A stretch of DNA of 64,000 nucleotides from Nageia nagi (GCA_050084985.1 JBITNC010000001.1:152830001-152894000); one strand, 5' to 3'. Numbered from the stretch's first letter, positions 44,255 to 57,750 are shown. Numbers and translations: made by a program. Notes: a model not told the origin generated them from the letters alone.

Positions 44255-45950
44255 ACCATTTTTGAAGGTGCCCAAATTTGATGGAGACAATTGTGCTCAA
44301 TGGAGCACAATAATGAAAATAATTTTGATGTCTTAGGATCTTTAGGAGATCAATGAATATGGATATGAAGAACCCATCACTTGGAGCTTCCTTAATGGTG
44401 AGGATAAGGAGATAAAGGAACAAAAGCAATATAAAAATTATTTATCCCTCATGTAAATAAGAAAAGTTATGTAAGAAAATTTTTAACCTCTCATATCAAG
44501 TTGTAAATCAAATTCTATTGCATGAAAAGTTTTGAAACATATTTTTGATGTTAGTGAATATGAAGGTAGTGTGAGCAAAGGGGAGCCTTTTTCTTTTGGT
44601 GAAAGCTCATGGGAAGAGCCATATATGCTTGAAGAATCTTATGGAGATTAATGTGTAGATACTTGTTTTAAAGATCCTCTTGATGGAATTTTTGAATACA
44701 TGTCTTACAAAGAAGGAATGTGTGATGATGAATTCTTCCTTGATGATGAAGATATGTATGAAGAAGAGCCTAGTGTGAGACCTTGTGAAACTCTCATGGA
44801 AGAGAGTAATGCAAAACCTCTTGTAAAAATGGCATGTTTTAAATACATTCACATTGATCACAAGGAAGATGAATGTCTCATGGATGAGACATATGATGAA
44901 AAATACCTCATGGAGAAATCATATGATGAAGAAAGTCTCATGGAAGAGACATATGAAAATAGCTCATGGAAAAATGATGGAGAAAAATAATAAACACTCA
45001 TGTAAGTATGTTATGTTGAAAACAAGGAGAATTTTTGGATCCCTTATGATGAAGAACCGTCACATAAAGTGGAGAAAAATAAAGAGTGTTCCATGAAGGA
45101 GGCACATAATGATTATTTTATAAAGACAATATGGGATGATGATCCAAAAGAGGCCATTGATAATGATAAAATAGAGGCTATAGGATCCATGTTTTAAGAT
45201 GATAATATGGTGTGTGAAGAGAATATCAAACAATATTATCTTATTTGGGAGGTGGAAGATGAGAAAATAAATGAGATAAAAGAAGGAAAAGAATTCACCA
45301 TTAGAGTTGATAGATATTTTTATACTAATGGTTGTTTTAAATGTGTTGAAAATAAGTTTGAGGAAGAATAATGCCTTGAAAATGCATCATCAAAGACCAT
45401 GATGGAAATAGAGATGTTGATTCACTTGGACTCAAATGGAGAAAAAGGAAATAATGTATTATGTATAAACATTGTTTGGAGAAAAACTTGAGGAGCAACT
45501 TAAGGTTGCATATGTAATTAGCCAATATTTGTCTATCTATTGTTTGAAAGTATTTGTAGAGGCTTGTGAAAGTATCATGATATATAATCATCATTATGAG
45601 AGGATTAAACTATACCCATGTAGAGTATGGAAATGTAATGATGTAAATGAAGAATGTTTCAAATACCATTGTGAGAGAGATTGGTTATTGAAAACCAATA
45701 CTTATGGTATTGATAGAATGACACTATAATAAAATTTTTATGAAAGGGGATTCTTTCATCAAATGGCACTTAATTATTTACACCATGAAGGAGAAACATA
45801 AATAATGGAGGAGAACCCACACACAAAGTAGGAGTGCCCAAATAAGCATTTCACAATTCTTGCTTGTCTATTGACAAATTGGAGGAGAAACAAAAGATTA
45901 AGTTTCTTCCAAGCTTGTGATGCTTATTAAATCTTGAAAAAGGGACTTAA
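44255..45950 (+). pseudogene. Element A Gag-like acidic protein relic
   Basis: With stops and frame changes, it parallels the element N protein throughout. A copia-type Gag start (KFDG-like, 44270 onward) is followed by EYEG...SKGEPFSFGE, SSWEEPYMLEES, and an open acidic stretch 44700-44990 (MSYKEGMCDDEFFLDDEDMY, then repeated LMDETYDE/LMEETYE motifs). The conserved C-terminal part is at about 45500-45729 (YVISQYLSIYCLKVFVEAC, RVWKCNDV). It has no zinc knuckle or pol domain. It shows that the Gag-plus-acidic design existed before N inserted. Confidence 0.8.
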
Positions 45951-45953
45951 CAT

Positions 45954-46226
45954 CAAAGGGGAGAATGTTGAAATAAACATAATCCCTAAATTCTAATTCA
46001 TTAGATTTATTAGCTTCTCATGTAGTAGCTTGTTAGAGTCATATGGATTATACATATTATCTTTTACTAGTTTTTTAACCACATGGTTTGGCTTTTTGTA
46101 GGTAGTTGTGAGTCATAAGAGGAATACTTATCAACCACATGTTTATCTACTAGTTCTCTCATAGAACTATATATTTGTATTGTAAATTCATATTAATCAT
46201 ATCTTGCATTAGTTTGCATTTTTTCA
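45954..46226 (+). mobile_element. Polypurine tract and 3' LTR of element A
   Basis: CATCAAAGGGGAGAA precedes TGTTGAAATAAAC at 45966; the LTR ends TTTTTTCA at 46226 (261 bp). AGTCT follows (46227-46231), identical to the left target site. Confidence 0.9.
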
Positions 46227-46231
46227 AGTCT

Positions 46232-48202
46232 TATGAACTTAGATGAGCTAGGTCAATGTGAAAAGAGCTTCACATTTATGATGAGAGAAAGCGTATTTAG
46301 GGAAATCAAAAGAATTTGGATGAATACAATAGGACTTTAATAAAATAGAAGTGTATAAATATTTTACATTTATTCCTTCATACATAACCTAACATAGGAT
46401 TAAATTCTTGTTATTACAAACAAATAGGGTTGAAAAGCTAATTATTCCACTCATTTATTCAAAATTAAAGACATTCAAAATTATACTTACATTATGATCT
46501 AAAGAACCTATGAAGCACATCTATAGAAAAACTTCTCAGATAGAGATGCATTAGTATAAATAATTCATTGATGAGTCCTAACCTAACTAACCTAAACATT
46601 TCTATCATGGATTTTCTCTTCATCATCTAAATAGTTTATGGAGTAGTATCTATTTCATAAAGTCTTACAATGAAGAGGATTGTAGTTGAAGAAGAGAGGT
46701 GGTTCTATCAACAAACATACACTTTGATGGAAAAATGAAGCTTACTATGTGAATAGTAATGACTTAATCATATATTAAACTTCTCATTTCCTTCTCAAGA
46801 CTGAGATGAAATTATTTGAAATGGATTCCAAAACAAGAGACCAACAACTATTTGATTTACAAGGCACCCTAATCTTTGCGCAAGATTTTCCAATGGTATC
46901 CCATACAAGAAAAGCAAAAGTGAATATAAAATGTTCATGCTAGCATTCTTTAAAAAATATAGGTTTATTTACTTTGGGAAAAGAAAGGCTTTCAAACATA
47001 GTCATCATACAAAAGGGAGTGTAAGAATTATTTTCAATAGAGTTATATCAGAAAATTCATCCTATGACATTACTTTCAATAAATATATTTTAAATATTCT
47101 ACTAATTCTTTTGACTAGTCTCCTTTAATGTATACATATGAACAAAATATACAACATATTCATGCGATCTATTCCATTTCTAAAATAAACAATAATATAA
47201 AATAAATTTAATATCATTCATAAACAACTTAAACTAAAATTTAGAAACTAGAGACTAAAATTTTGGAAAGAGCACCTAGATTCAAAATTAGACAAATATG
47301 AAGAAATGAGCTCCTTTCTTCATGGGATTCAAGACCAATTTTGAAATATGAGAGGTTGGTATTTTCTTCAAAGTTCCTAAGGTATTTATAGGTAAAAATA
47401 GACATAATATGCCCAAATAACTTACTATTTATCCACATCATGCTCCTTGCTAGTGGGAGACACAAAAATTTTAATTTTGTGGTGGAATTTATTCATCCTT
47501 TTTTTGTATGCCTCAAGGCTCAAATAGTTGTATAATTATTTTATATACCTCATACAAAATTCCAATATATATGGAAGAGAGTAATATTTAGGTTCTATAG
47601 TAGATTAATAATTATTTTCCACCTCACCTCTAGATTAAAATATTTTTCACCCATCCCTAAAATTGTTGAAAATAAAAATAAAATACTTTAGTGAAAAATC
47701 AAATCTAGGTATTTAAAATATTTTATTGTAATTTTAATTCTAAATTAATTAATTAATCCACCACATAAAATAAATTTTTTAATAAATATTTTTGTACATT
47801 AATTTTATCTTTGTAGATTTCCCATCCTATAAGGTAAATTTATTAGTGCATACATAAATATCACAAAGGTCATAATTCATGCACACTAAATTTCAAATGC
47901 AACTATATGATTTATGATAGTACCTATTCACTATTAATGTTTCAATGATTAATCATTTTCTCACTCTTAGCAATTTTTTCTTGTAACTAACTCATCTTCA
48001 ATTTTGTTAGATCTCCAATATGACTCCCATGCTAAGTCAACCTATAACTTGTGTCAAACAATATCAAATCCAACATCAAATTGATATAAATATCATACAT
48101 ATTCATTCATAATTCATCTCATCACTTAAATTATCTCAAATTCAATTCAAATTACCTGAAGGTATTCAAATCATAACAAGTGTAATTAGGTGGGTCATTA
48201 CA
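46232..48202 (-). mobile_element. F left LTR, proximal part (after the A insertion)
   Basis: 1971 bp collinear with about 60890-62872. Shared landmarks are GCTTCACATTTATGATGAGA (46270 and 60932), GAAAATTCA...CTATGACATTAC, and the end TGGGTCATTACA at 48202 and 62872. A 65-codon + strand ORF (46931-47128) has a 63-codon counterpart at 61595-61786; neither has a known domain. Confidence 0.75.
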
Positions 48203-48299
48203 TACTACCCCGTTTAAAAGGAACATAATCCCCTATGTTATTAAATTATACAAATAATAAAGTGTAACAATATTTACATAATCATTCAAAAAAATAAGA

Positions 48300-51200
48300 A
48301 AATTATCTTTTAATGATATATGTATCTTCCCAAGGGGAATAAGACTCATAATACTTTCCCTATTGTACTAGACATTCATTTATCTCTCTACTCCTTAATT
48401 TCCTAGTCCTAAAAGCTAGGATTTTAACATGGAGAACTTCAATAGCTTGAGAGTTTGACATTTGCATGTAAGAAAAATCCAACACATGAGAAGGGTTAGC
48501 AACATATTTTTTTCAACAAGGTGACATGAAAGACATTGTGCATCTTAGATAAATTTGGTGGAAAGGCAAGTTTATAAGCATGTAACTCTCCTTTTCAACT
48601 ATCTCAAAGCAACCAAAAAATTGGGGATCCAAATTTGTAGACAATATGACACTTTTCAAGGGTCAAAGTTATAGAAATACTTTTTTCATCAAAAAGAAAT
48701 TCTTAAGGAGTTCTTTTGAGACTAGCATAACTCTTTTGAAGACTAGTAGATTCCTTGTGCTCCAATCATATTGAATTAAGTTGTTCCTTTATTTTCTTTA
48801 ACATATCAGGTTGGATCATCACCTAATACTCCCAATTTTCCCAAGATAATTGAGTTTTACATATCTTTCCATAAATATCTTCAAATGATGCCATTGCCAA
48901 AGATGAATGGTAACCATTATTATAAGCAAACTAGACTAAATATAGGCAATTCTTTTATTTAGTCTTATGTTCCATGTAATACATTATGAGCACATATTCA
49001 ACAAATTTGGTTACATGTTTAGTATTTCCATATGTATTTGGGTAATATGTTGAACTCATATTTAATTTAGTGACCAATTACTTATGTAATGATTTCCAAA
49101 AGATGGAGGTAAACTTTGAATCTCTATTTGATATGATTACCTTGGTAAGTTCATGAAATCTGAAGATCTTATATGCAATATTATTAGCCATAATAGGGGC
49201 ATCATTAATGGTATTTCCAAGTATAAAATATTATACCTTGGTTAATATATCAACCACTATCAAAATTGAATCATGATGGAACCTAATTTTTGGTAAAATA
49301 AGAATAAATTCCATTTATATAACCTATTATTTTTATGTGGGAACATCATATTGATACAAATATCCTCCTAAATAATGATTTTATGCCTTTACTTTCAAAC
49401 ATTTTAGATATTTAACCATAAACTTTGTTATATCTCTCTTCATTCCATCCTAATAAATTTTTATTTTAGATCTTCCCTCATTTTTGTATCACTAAGATGA
49501 GCTACATATGGAGTCGATGGGATTCTTGCATGATCAAATTTCTTAAGTCACTATTTTAAATAATGATGAATCTATCCTTGAACTATAGAACTCCATTATT
49601 TTCAACAAAATTTTGAGATGATGAGGCACCCTTACTCTTCAATTATCAGATAGATTCACAAAAAGGATCCTTTTGTTCTATGATCTTAACTTTATCAAAC
49701 AACTCAAACTACCTCCTAGTCATGGATTTGATATGTTTTTGATGAATTAGAGCATACACTACCTTATTTTCTTTTCCATTGGAATATCCAATATCAAAAT
49801 TGCACTCAAATAAGAACTCTATCCATCACTTTTACCTAGCATTTAAATCTAGCTATGTGAACAAATATTTTAAACATTGATGATATATCTCAAGTTTGAA
49901 AGGTTTTTCTAAAAGATAATACCTCCTAATTTTTAATGCATGAACTATGGCTACCAACTCAAGATCATGAATTATGTAATTCATCTCATGGATTCTTAAT
50001 TTTTTGGATTCATATGCTACTTGGTTACCATTATGTGATAAAACACAACCTTATCCTTCCAATAAAACATTTGTACATAATAAAAAAATAATCATATGGA
50101 TCAAGGATAGCGAGTACAGATATAATAGTGAGCTTTTCTTTTAGAATAGAAAAATATTTCTCAAATTATTTTTACCACTTGAGGGATTTATTACTTTTCT
50201 GAAAGGTAATTATGAAATTGGTTATTTTTGAAAATTCCTTAATAGTCCTTCAAAAGTGGCCATCTAACCCCATAAATTTTCTTACTTCAATCATATTTGT
50301 TGGCATGGTCCAACTCATTATATCTTCCACTTTATTAGGATAAAATAAAATTACATTAATAGAAATAATATGGCCTAAGGATTGAATTTAAGAAACATAA
50401 AATTCACATTTTGATAGATTCCCATATAAATAATTTCTTCTCAATACTTCTAAAGACAACCTTAAATGATGATTATGCTCCTTATATCTTGAATATATAA
50501 GAATATCATTAAGAAATACAAACATAAACTTATCAAGATACACTCAATATATGCTATTAATTATATTCATGAAAACTACATGGGCATTGGTCAACCTAAA
50601 TGATAGTACCCCAAACTCATAGTGCTTTTACCTAGTTTTAAAAGCTATTTTGTGAATATCTAAACTTTTGATCCTTAAATTATAATATCCATATCTTAAT
50701 TCTATCTTAGAAAAGATATTGGCATCCTTAAGATAATCAAATAAATTGTTAATACTAGGTAGACGATACCTATTTTTCATCATTACTTTTTTCAACAATT
50801 TGTAATTGATACACAACTTGAATGTATCATTCTTCTTATTTACAAATAACACTAAAGTACCCCATGGAGACACACTAGGTTTAACCAAACCCTTTTCTAA
50901 AAGATCTTAAAAATGCACCTTTAACTCCTATATTTCAATGGTATTCATCCTATATGGATTTTTAGAAATAGGCTCTGCTCTAGGTACTAAATCTATTGAG
51001 AAATTAAATTCTTATTTTTTAGGTAAACCTGATAGATCATAAGGAAATACATCTTGATATTCCTATAGTAAAGGATAATTATTTAACACTTCAATATCCT
51101 TCTCATTTTGTTCTACCTCTTTAACCTTGATCACATAGATCATTTCCCTTTTTATTGAACTCCCTTTTATTTACATGATTGTGCATTAATAGGGTTCAAA

Positions 51201-52290
51201 AGGCCCTTGGTCACTATAAATCCTTTATATAGTTTGGGACTCATTTATGTATTCTACTCATCTTTCCTAAAATTTGATTAAGACCTTGTGAATCATTAAC
51301 TAATCCATGCCCAAAATTATATCATAAGAGGATAATAGGACTACATACAAGTCCCAAATAGTAGTTCCTTTGGGTAAGTCTATTTCTATGTCCCTAAAAC
51401 ACTATTTAATAGAGTACTTTTGTATAGATCGAAACTCAACTTATCATCCATTTGTTAATAATTTTGGTATCTTAACCATATCTCTAACTAAATATTTAAA
51501 AATGAATCTATCTATAGCACCATAATGTAATAAAATCTTAGAATATTTATGAAAGACTTTAATAGGAATTTGTAGAGTGGCTTGACCTGTGGTCTATATT
51601 GATCTAGTGGTCTACTCAATCTTATATGAATTCCATCATTCTAATGAAATATCCTAAAAATTATAAGTAACTCATATAGTCTTGGTATCAAGAGATAAGT
51701 TCTTCATGGAAAAGTATGTTTCTACTTCTTCTAGCTAGATCTCATCATGGTCACCTCATTTCTTATCATTAAACATTTAGATATAAGATTTCTTGATATA
51801 TAAATCAAGATCTTGTTCAATCATTTCCTGAATTTAATCATTTTTCTCATCAGATCTTACTTATTCTTAAATAGGTTCCTCTTGTGTAAGACCAACTCAT
51901 TGATTTTACAAATTATCCATGAGTTCTTGCTGCTCTACAACTTGCTCTTGTAGTTTCCTAATGGCTTCCTCACCATTATTTTTCCTAGTGGAATGACTAG
52001 CAAAACTCTTAGTTTCATGGTTATTCTCTACCCTTTAATTGATATTTCTCATATTTCTAGATTTTACATTCCTACCTCAAGCATTTCCTCTATTATTTCT
52101 ATCATTGGTATAGGCATTAACTGAAAGATCATGCATTTCCCCTTAAGGCGAGTTGCTTGAAGCTCTTGTAACACATCTTGGGGATGCCATAATCTAAGTC
52201 CATAAAGTGGTGTTGTACTAGGCTCAATCATTTTCATTTCAACTTCCTATACTCTTACAATAAAAGAGTTATGGACCATATGACCAAGAG
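48300..52290 (-). pseudogene. Element F gag-pol relic (chromovirus)
   Basis: Minus strand, 5' to 3'. A degraded gag is at about 52250-51700. A protease active-site relic (LLHYGAIDRFIFKYLV) is at about 51560-51500. RT at 50888-50628 is still open for 86 codons ([54 protein letters not shown]). RNase H is in about 50300-49600. The integrase core (LGTKLN-like text, YYPNTYGNTKHVTKF, FAYNNGYHSSLAMASFE) is at about 49100-48850. The C-terminal part (YKLAFPPNLSKMHNVFHVTL) is at about 48590-48530. A chromodomain relic (FRTRKLRSREINECLVQ, stop, then SPWED) is at about 48420-48320. In RT motif A the Asp is replaced by Glu (SKIELR). The internal region is 4.1 kb, short for the lineage; gag seems partly lost. 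Confidence 0.8.
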
Positions 52291-52302
52291 TTTTAACTTA
52301 AT

Positions 52303-52314
52303 GCACTAATACTA
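52303..52314 (-). other. Decayed primer-binding site of element F
   Basis: The plus strand reads GCACTAATACTA, the complement of an initiator tRNA-Met site at 9 of 12 positions. It lies one base from the end of the right F LTR (52316), at the 5' end of the internal region. Confidence 0.55.
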
Positions 52315-52389
52315 ATGTAGCACTCCACCTATTCCCAACTTCTCACAAATCTTGAAATTTAGATATCTTTTTTAATTTATTTTGAATAC

Positions 52390-53659
52390 TAATCTATAAA
52401 CCCTAGTCACCTTGGCATTCTATTTTCAACACAATGGATTCTTACACTTGTATATTTCTAGGTGCTTATAGAAATTTTAATTTTTAAGCAATTATAAAAT
52501 TGAAAATAATTGCCAAAATATATAAGAGATAAATCATTCACCATAAAATGCGACATTGATATATCCTAGTTCACCTAATGTGGCCTACATCTAGCATTTA
52601 TGAAATATGATGAAAAATAATTACAATCTCATTTTCTTGGGGCCTCCAATCTCTAATTGGATTTTTCCTTCCAATGTCACAACTATCTCACTAGTCTCTC
52701 AATAATTAATTATCATGTTATGTTTGCATGGATTTTAACAATTGCTTATGCTTTGATTAATGTACCATCTCTCCTAAATCCCTCTAATAAATGGGCTCAT
52801 AAAAAGATTTCATAAAGCTCTTTCTAGGAATTCTATCCTTAAATACTCTCTAATCCTTTCACTCTCCCTAAACCTCCTTTTATAATACTAAGGAGCTTAA
52901 AAAATGGAATAAGGGTGATTACATAAAATAATACCAAGCTTGGTATTTTTCCCTATTCAAATATATGCTCTCATCATCCTAAAAAAAATTATCCTCTATT
53001 TTTATTCTTGTTTCATCAATATTGTTTGTTTTAGCCTCATATGGTTATATTCTCCTCTTTTTTGGATTTTCCAAAACTATTAAAACTACTTTTCGTGCCA
53101 TTTTTTCATGACCACAACTTCATGACCATAATTCCAAATGTACAAATTTAATCTAGGAACTTTTGGATATATGTAGCTTAACTATCCCAAATTTCATTCC
53201 TTAAATCCTTATAGATCACTCCTAGCATTGTCATCAATTCGATCTCCAACATAGATTTGCACCTGACAATTATCAAAATTTGACTATCATGAATGCAAAA
53301 TGAGAATTTACCATTTTACTAGTGCCATAACTTTCATGTATTTAATCTAAATGCCTTCAAATTTTAACCATATTCTCATAATGACATAAGGTACCAATGA
53401 GACAAATTTTAATCTATGATTAAACTTAAGCTGCTCTTGGTGAGTTTTCCAATAGAGCTTTCCATGCATATTTTACATTTTTTACATTTAACTTAAAATT
53501 TTGAAACACCATAACTTACAAACCATAGCTCTATTTCTTCACCATTTGAAGCATTGGAATCATGGAGAATAGGACCTTATCATAGAACACATAAATATAG
53601 AATTAAGAAATTTTAGTTTTTTCACATTTTTAATGCATCCAAAAATCCTTTTCAAATCA
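52390..53659 (-). mobile_element. 3' LTR of element E
   Basis: About 1270 bp, aligned over its length with 54993-56260. Shared landmarks are ACACTTGTATATTTC, GACATTGATATA and CAATTGCTTATGCTTT. Confidence 0.85.
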
Positions 53660-54199
53660 CTCGTCCCTCCTTAGGGGGCTTTTGGTACCACAAAAGCCTT
53701 AATGAAAAAATAGGTGTGGTGAAAGATTGGTAATCAACTTTGGCCTCCATCTCAATTTCTAAATTTCTAAATTCTACCATGCTTCTCTTTCTTGCAACTT
53801 AGATCCATTAAAACTCTCACCCTAGAAAGGATTCTCCTCACATTGTTTTGCCATATCATCTGACCCTAACAAACCCAAAAATATAGTAAATGTGAGTAGC
53901 AAAAATAATAATAATCCAAAGATTTTAGATTATAGATTGGAAGTAAACTTTACCAATCTTGAGCATAGGAAACACTACTTCAAAATTTATTTTTTTGACA
54001 AAGGCACTCGATCCTCTTATTCCTTCTTGAACACATTAACCAACAGAGGTATTTTGATCATATCTTGTAAAGGATTGATTGCAAACTTTATCCCATATTT
54101 CAACCCAATAATATTTTTTCTCCTCTCAATAAAACACTACCAAACACAATACCATGTATTCCCAATGGAACAACATCCACTACCACATCATCAATAAAT

Positions 54200-54882
54200 T
54201 GTGGAATAATTCCAAATCTTAAATGACATTATTGAATTACTTTAACTTCACTACTACCACTCACTCAATCAATGGAAAAGGATGTGATATCATAAATAAA
54301 CCTAGTCTAGCAACAAGATATTTAGCAATCAAATTTGATTGAGAAGCAAGATCAAAAAGCACATCTAATTTTACCATATTTTCTAGTACCTTCACATAAA
54401 ATAGCTCCTCTTGTTGATTTGAAGAACAAGGGCTTCAGATTCCCATAAAGGTCATCTTCTTCTTAGTTCCATCACATCCAACTTTTGAAAGTATTTAAGG
54501 ATTATGTTTCCTCCTATACACCTTATTGATGATCTTGTATTTCTTGGGATCTTTGGATTTCTTTAGTTATGTGTTTGGAAGTAAATTCTAGCATTGACTC
54601 TTGATATGGCCTCTCTTGCTACAAAAGTAACAAGATCTCTTCTCCTTGTCCTTTACAATGCCAACATATTTCACATCATGAAGATACTCTTTTGTATCAC
54701 CAATACTTGATGACATATATGGTTTAAGAAAAAATAATCTCATTTTTTCCTACTTTAGCATAATCATTAGGTTTTCTTTGATTCTCTAATTGACCAATTC
54801 TCTTGGCTATTTTCTTCAAGATTATTTTGAACTCAAAAAATTTATCTTACAATTCACCAATCAAAATCCTCTTTGTACTCAT
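54200..54882 (-). pseudogene. Element E Gag with CCHC zinc knuckle and protease-like end
   Basis: Start ATG at 54882-54880 (MSTKRILIGEL). A Lys-rich, coiled-coil-like segment is followed by SCYFCSKRGHIKSQC, a perfect C-x2-C-x4-H-x4-C knuckle at 54634-54591, for nucleic-acid binding. About 70 codons later a segment VKLDVLFDLASQSNLIAKYL (about 54380-54320) resembles the active-site region of a retrotransposon protease (D-x-[AG]-S). Nothing follows: no integrase, RT or RNase H. In-frame stops occur after GEL (TAA) and after the knuckle (TAG). It would have needed another element's enzymes. Confidence 0.78.
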
Positions 54883-54978
54883 GGTAGAAAAATTACACTT
54901 GCAAAAATATTAGTAGCCCAAAAATAAGTAAACTCAAATACCCAATATTGCTTAATGTTTAGTTCCCAACACAAATTG

Positions 54979-54990
54979 CTTTGATACAAA
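54979..54990 (-). other. Primer-binding site of element E
   Basis: The minus strand reads TTGTATCAAAGC, two transitions or changes from the initiator tRNA-Met site, just inside the 5' LTR. Confidence 0.75.
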
Positions 54991-54992
54991 CT

Positions 54993-56260
54993 TGATCCGT
55001 AAACCCTAATCACCTTGGCATTTTAAGGTCAACATAATGAATTCTTACACTTGTATATTTCCAAGTGCTTAAAGAAATTTTAGTTTTTAAGCAATTATAA
55101 AACTCAAAATAATTTCCAAAATAAATAAGAGAGAAATGATCACTCACAATAAAATGTGACATTGATATACCCTAGTTCACCCAATATGGGCTATATCCAG
55201 CATGTCTAAACTATGATCAAAAGTGAGTACAATGTTGTTGTCCTAAGGCCTCCAATCTCTAATCAAATTTTGCCTTCCAATGCCATAACTATCTCACTAG
55301 TCACTCTATAATTAATTTTCATGCTATGTTTGCATGATATTTTAACAATTGCTTATGCTTTCATTAACATAGCATCTCTCCTAAATCCCTCTAATAAATG
55401 GGCTCACAAAAAGCTTTCACAAAACTCTCACTAGGAATTCTCTCCTTGAATTTTCTCTAAACCTTTCACTCTCCCTAAACCTCCTTTTATAACACTAAGG
55501 AGCTTAAAAAATGGAATGAGTGATTACATAAAATAATACTAAACTTGGTATTTTTTATTTTTCAAATATATGCTCTCATCCTCCTAAAAACATTCTCCTC
55601 TATTTGTATTCTTGTATTATCAATCTCCTTTTTTTTAGCCTCATATGGTTATATTCTCCTATTTTTTTTAGATTTTCCAAAACTATCAAAATAGCTTATA
55701 GTGCCATTTTTTAATGATTATAACTTCATGACTATAATTCCAAATGTTAAGAAATTTAATCTAGGTATTTTTGGATATATGTACCTTAACTAGTGTAAAT
55801 TACACACCTTAAATTCTTACAGGTATCTCCCAACATTATCATCAGTTTGGTCTCCAACAAAGATTTGCATATGATAGCTATCAAAATTTGACCTAGTGAT
55901 GAATACAAAATGAGAATTTACCATTTTTCTAATGCCATAAATTTCACAAATTTAATCCAAATACCTTTAAAGTTTAACCATATGCTCACCATAATACAAG
56001 CTACCAATCATACAAATCTTAAACTATGAGTCAACTTGAGCTACTTTCAATGAGTCTACCAATAGAGCTTTCCATGCATATTTTGTATTTCCTACATTTA
56101 ACTTCAAATTTTGAAAAGCCATAACTTACAAACCATATCTTTGTATTTTTAATTGTTTGAAGTGTTGGAATCATGGAGAAGAGAAATTTATCATGAGATA
56201 CATAAATATATAAAAACAAATTCATGATTTTTAATGCATCCAAAAATCCTTTTTGGATCA
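54993..56260 (-). mobile_element. 5' LTR of element E
   Basis: 1268 bp. Plus strand starts TGATCCG and ends GGATCA, so the LTR also has a short terminal inverted repeat (TGATCC/GGATCA). Confidence 0.85.
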
Positions 56261-56265
56261 AACAC

Positions 56266-57312
56266 TTATGGTTTAGAAATAGACAAGTTGATCCACATAA
56301 GCATGTCAATGCTGCTAGCTAGTCAACACCCATATAGATAGATTAGTCAAATTTATATTAACCAATCCTTATCAAAACTTTTTGGTATTCACTTCTCAAT
56401 GCTCATACCATTCAAGGATGCCACATAGGTGATCCCTCCATTACCATTCACAAAACTTGTAACAAATAATTTAATCATGAGGTTGTGATTTTCTACTTGG
56501 GGCCCATATCACCAAAGAAAATGCTTTTCCATAAGGTTAGACATCCTCACTAGATGAATAACCCTTTGAATCATAGAATCATATGAATTTTCCTAAGAAA
56601 TACTCCATATGAAATGGGTAAACCATCATCACCTATAGAATAGGCACCATACCCCTATATGCTTAACCATAAGAGGTATGACTACTTTTTACCCTCACTT
56701 GGTAACTAAACTTTTATCAACTACACCCCTATCTAATAAACTATTAGGGGTATGGGACACTATCCTATACATATGTATTGGATAGGCCTACCATATTGTC
56801 TGAAATCCCCATTACCATACCTTGGAGAGCCATGGATATTAAAATAATATCCTTGAGTGGTTTGTTTAGTCTATTCAATTTCTTTCAAAAGTAAAAATCA
56901 TCCCACACTACCATTCTAATAGATAATTGATCTTGAACCAATTATAGGTCTTCTAGGATTACATGCTTAAGTTATAAAAGAAATAAGATGTATTATAATC
57001 ATATAATTACATTAAGAACAAACCACATATCATTATGCATCAACTGGAATATATAACAATTACACATATCAATTAAACAGTAGTAGTAATCATTTCATGC
57101 ATGCACATAAAGATACTAAGCAAAGTTTATTCAAGAAGACAACATAGAATATACAAAATAGTATCTCAATTCAATAATCCCACATGCATGATAAGACAAA
57201 AGAAATAATACTTTAAAAGTACAACACTACCAAGAGATAATAATAAGTCCTAAAAATATTCATTCAAGGAATGTTTTTGGTTAAGATTCTATTTATCATT
57301 TAACAAACTTAA
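56266..57312 (-). mobile_element. F right LTR, middle piece
   Basis: Collinear with about 22480-23530 of the left LTR (for example TACTCTTACC-like and GGGGTATGGGACACTA text at 22948 and 56750). No gene. Confidence 0.7.
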
Positions 57313-57439
57313 TGTTGATTAAGATTGTGTAATATATGCACTGCGAACAATCTTAACCAAAGTAAATCAAGAACAGACTATGGTGATAGTCTGATCTCCG
57401 GAGAAGGCCGGTTCCTTATACATTGGGTGTAGGAAAAGT

Positions 57440-57750
57440 ATCAGGAAAGAAAAATAAAAGAGTAGAGTGTGAGGAATTCAAGCAAAAGGGTTAGGGTAAC
57501 AGGACAGAAATAAAAAGAGTAGAGTGCAAGGGATTTAAGCAAAAGGCTAGGGTAACAGGAAAGAAATAAAAAAGGAGTAGAGTGCGAGGGATTTAAGCAA
57601 AAGGCTAGGGTAACAGGAAAGAAATAAAAAAAGGAGTAGAGTGCGAGGGATTTAAGCAAAAGGCTAGGGTAACAGGAAAGGAAATAAAAGGAGTAGAGTG
57701 CAAGGAATTTAAGCAAAAGGCTTAGGGTAACAAGAGAGAAAGCAAAGGTG
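57440..57750. repeat. 57-59-bp tandem repeat, five units, in the solo LTR
   Basis: AGTAGAGTG occurs at 57461, 57518, 57576, 57635 and 57692 (spacings 57, 58, 59, 57). Units contain GGATTTAAGCAAAAGGCTAG and GGTAACAGGAAAG. A minus-strand ORF of 91 codons across it is just the repeat translated. Confidence 0.95.

Larger units (their letters stand above)
25445..46231 (+). mobile_element. Element A: old relative of element N, opened by element B
   Basis: LTRs of 261 bp each (25450-25710 and 45966-46226) are flanked by an exact target duplication AGTCT (25445-25449 and 46227-46231). The other F LTR has the uninterrupted site (AAGTCTTGTAAACTTAG, near 60885). The 5' LTR is followed by TGGTATCAAAG (PBS), and a purine tract precedes the 3' LTR. 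The interior is 25711-25860 plus 43671-45965, about 2.4 kb, with an ORF relic matching the element N protein. Everything from 25861 to 43665 is the later insertion B. LTRs differ by very roughly 18 percent by eye, so it is far older than N. Confidence 0.9.
52385..56265 (-). mobile_element. Element E: Gag-only LTR retrotransposon in the F LTR
   Basis: Two LTRs of about 1.27 kb (52390-53659 and 54993-56260) are flanked by AATAC (52385-52389) and AACAC (56261-56265), a target duplication with one C/T change. The left F LTR has the uninterrupted site (TTTTAACACTCATATGG, about 22474). On the minus strand a primer-binding site (TTGTATCAAAGC, 54990-54979) follows the right LTR, and a purine tract (about 53680-53660) precedes the left LTR. 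The 1.3-kb interior encodes a Gag with a zinc knuckle and a protease-like end only. It matches the described class of small Gag-only elements (TR-GAG). Confidence 0.88.

Noticed and set aside
53892-54197. 101-codon + strand ORF in element E
   Set aside because: It is antisense to the end of the E Gag/protease frame and shows no domain of its own.
57313-57357. Inverted repeat TTAAGATTGT...ACAATCTTAA as a DNA-transposon terminus
   Set aside because: Only one end shows it; the TG...CA ends with a 5-bp CTTAA duplication fit an LTR better.
57441-57716. 91-codon minus-strand ORF with a 19-residue repeat
   Set aside because: It is the 57-59-bp tandem repeat translated; the period drifts between units and would not preserve a frame.
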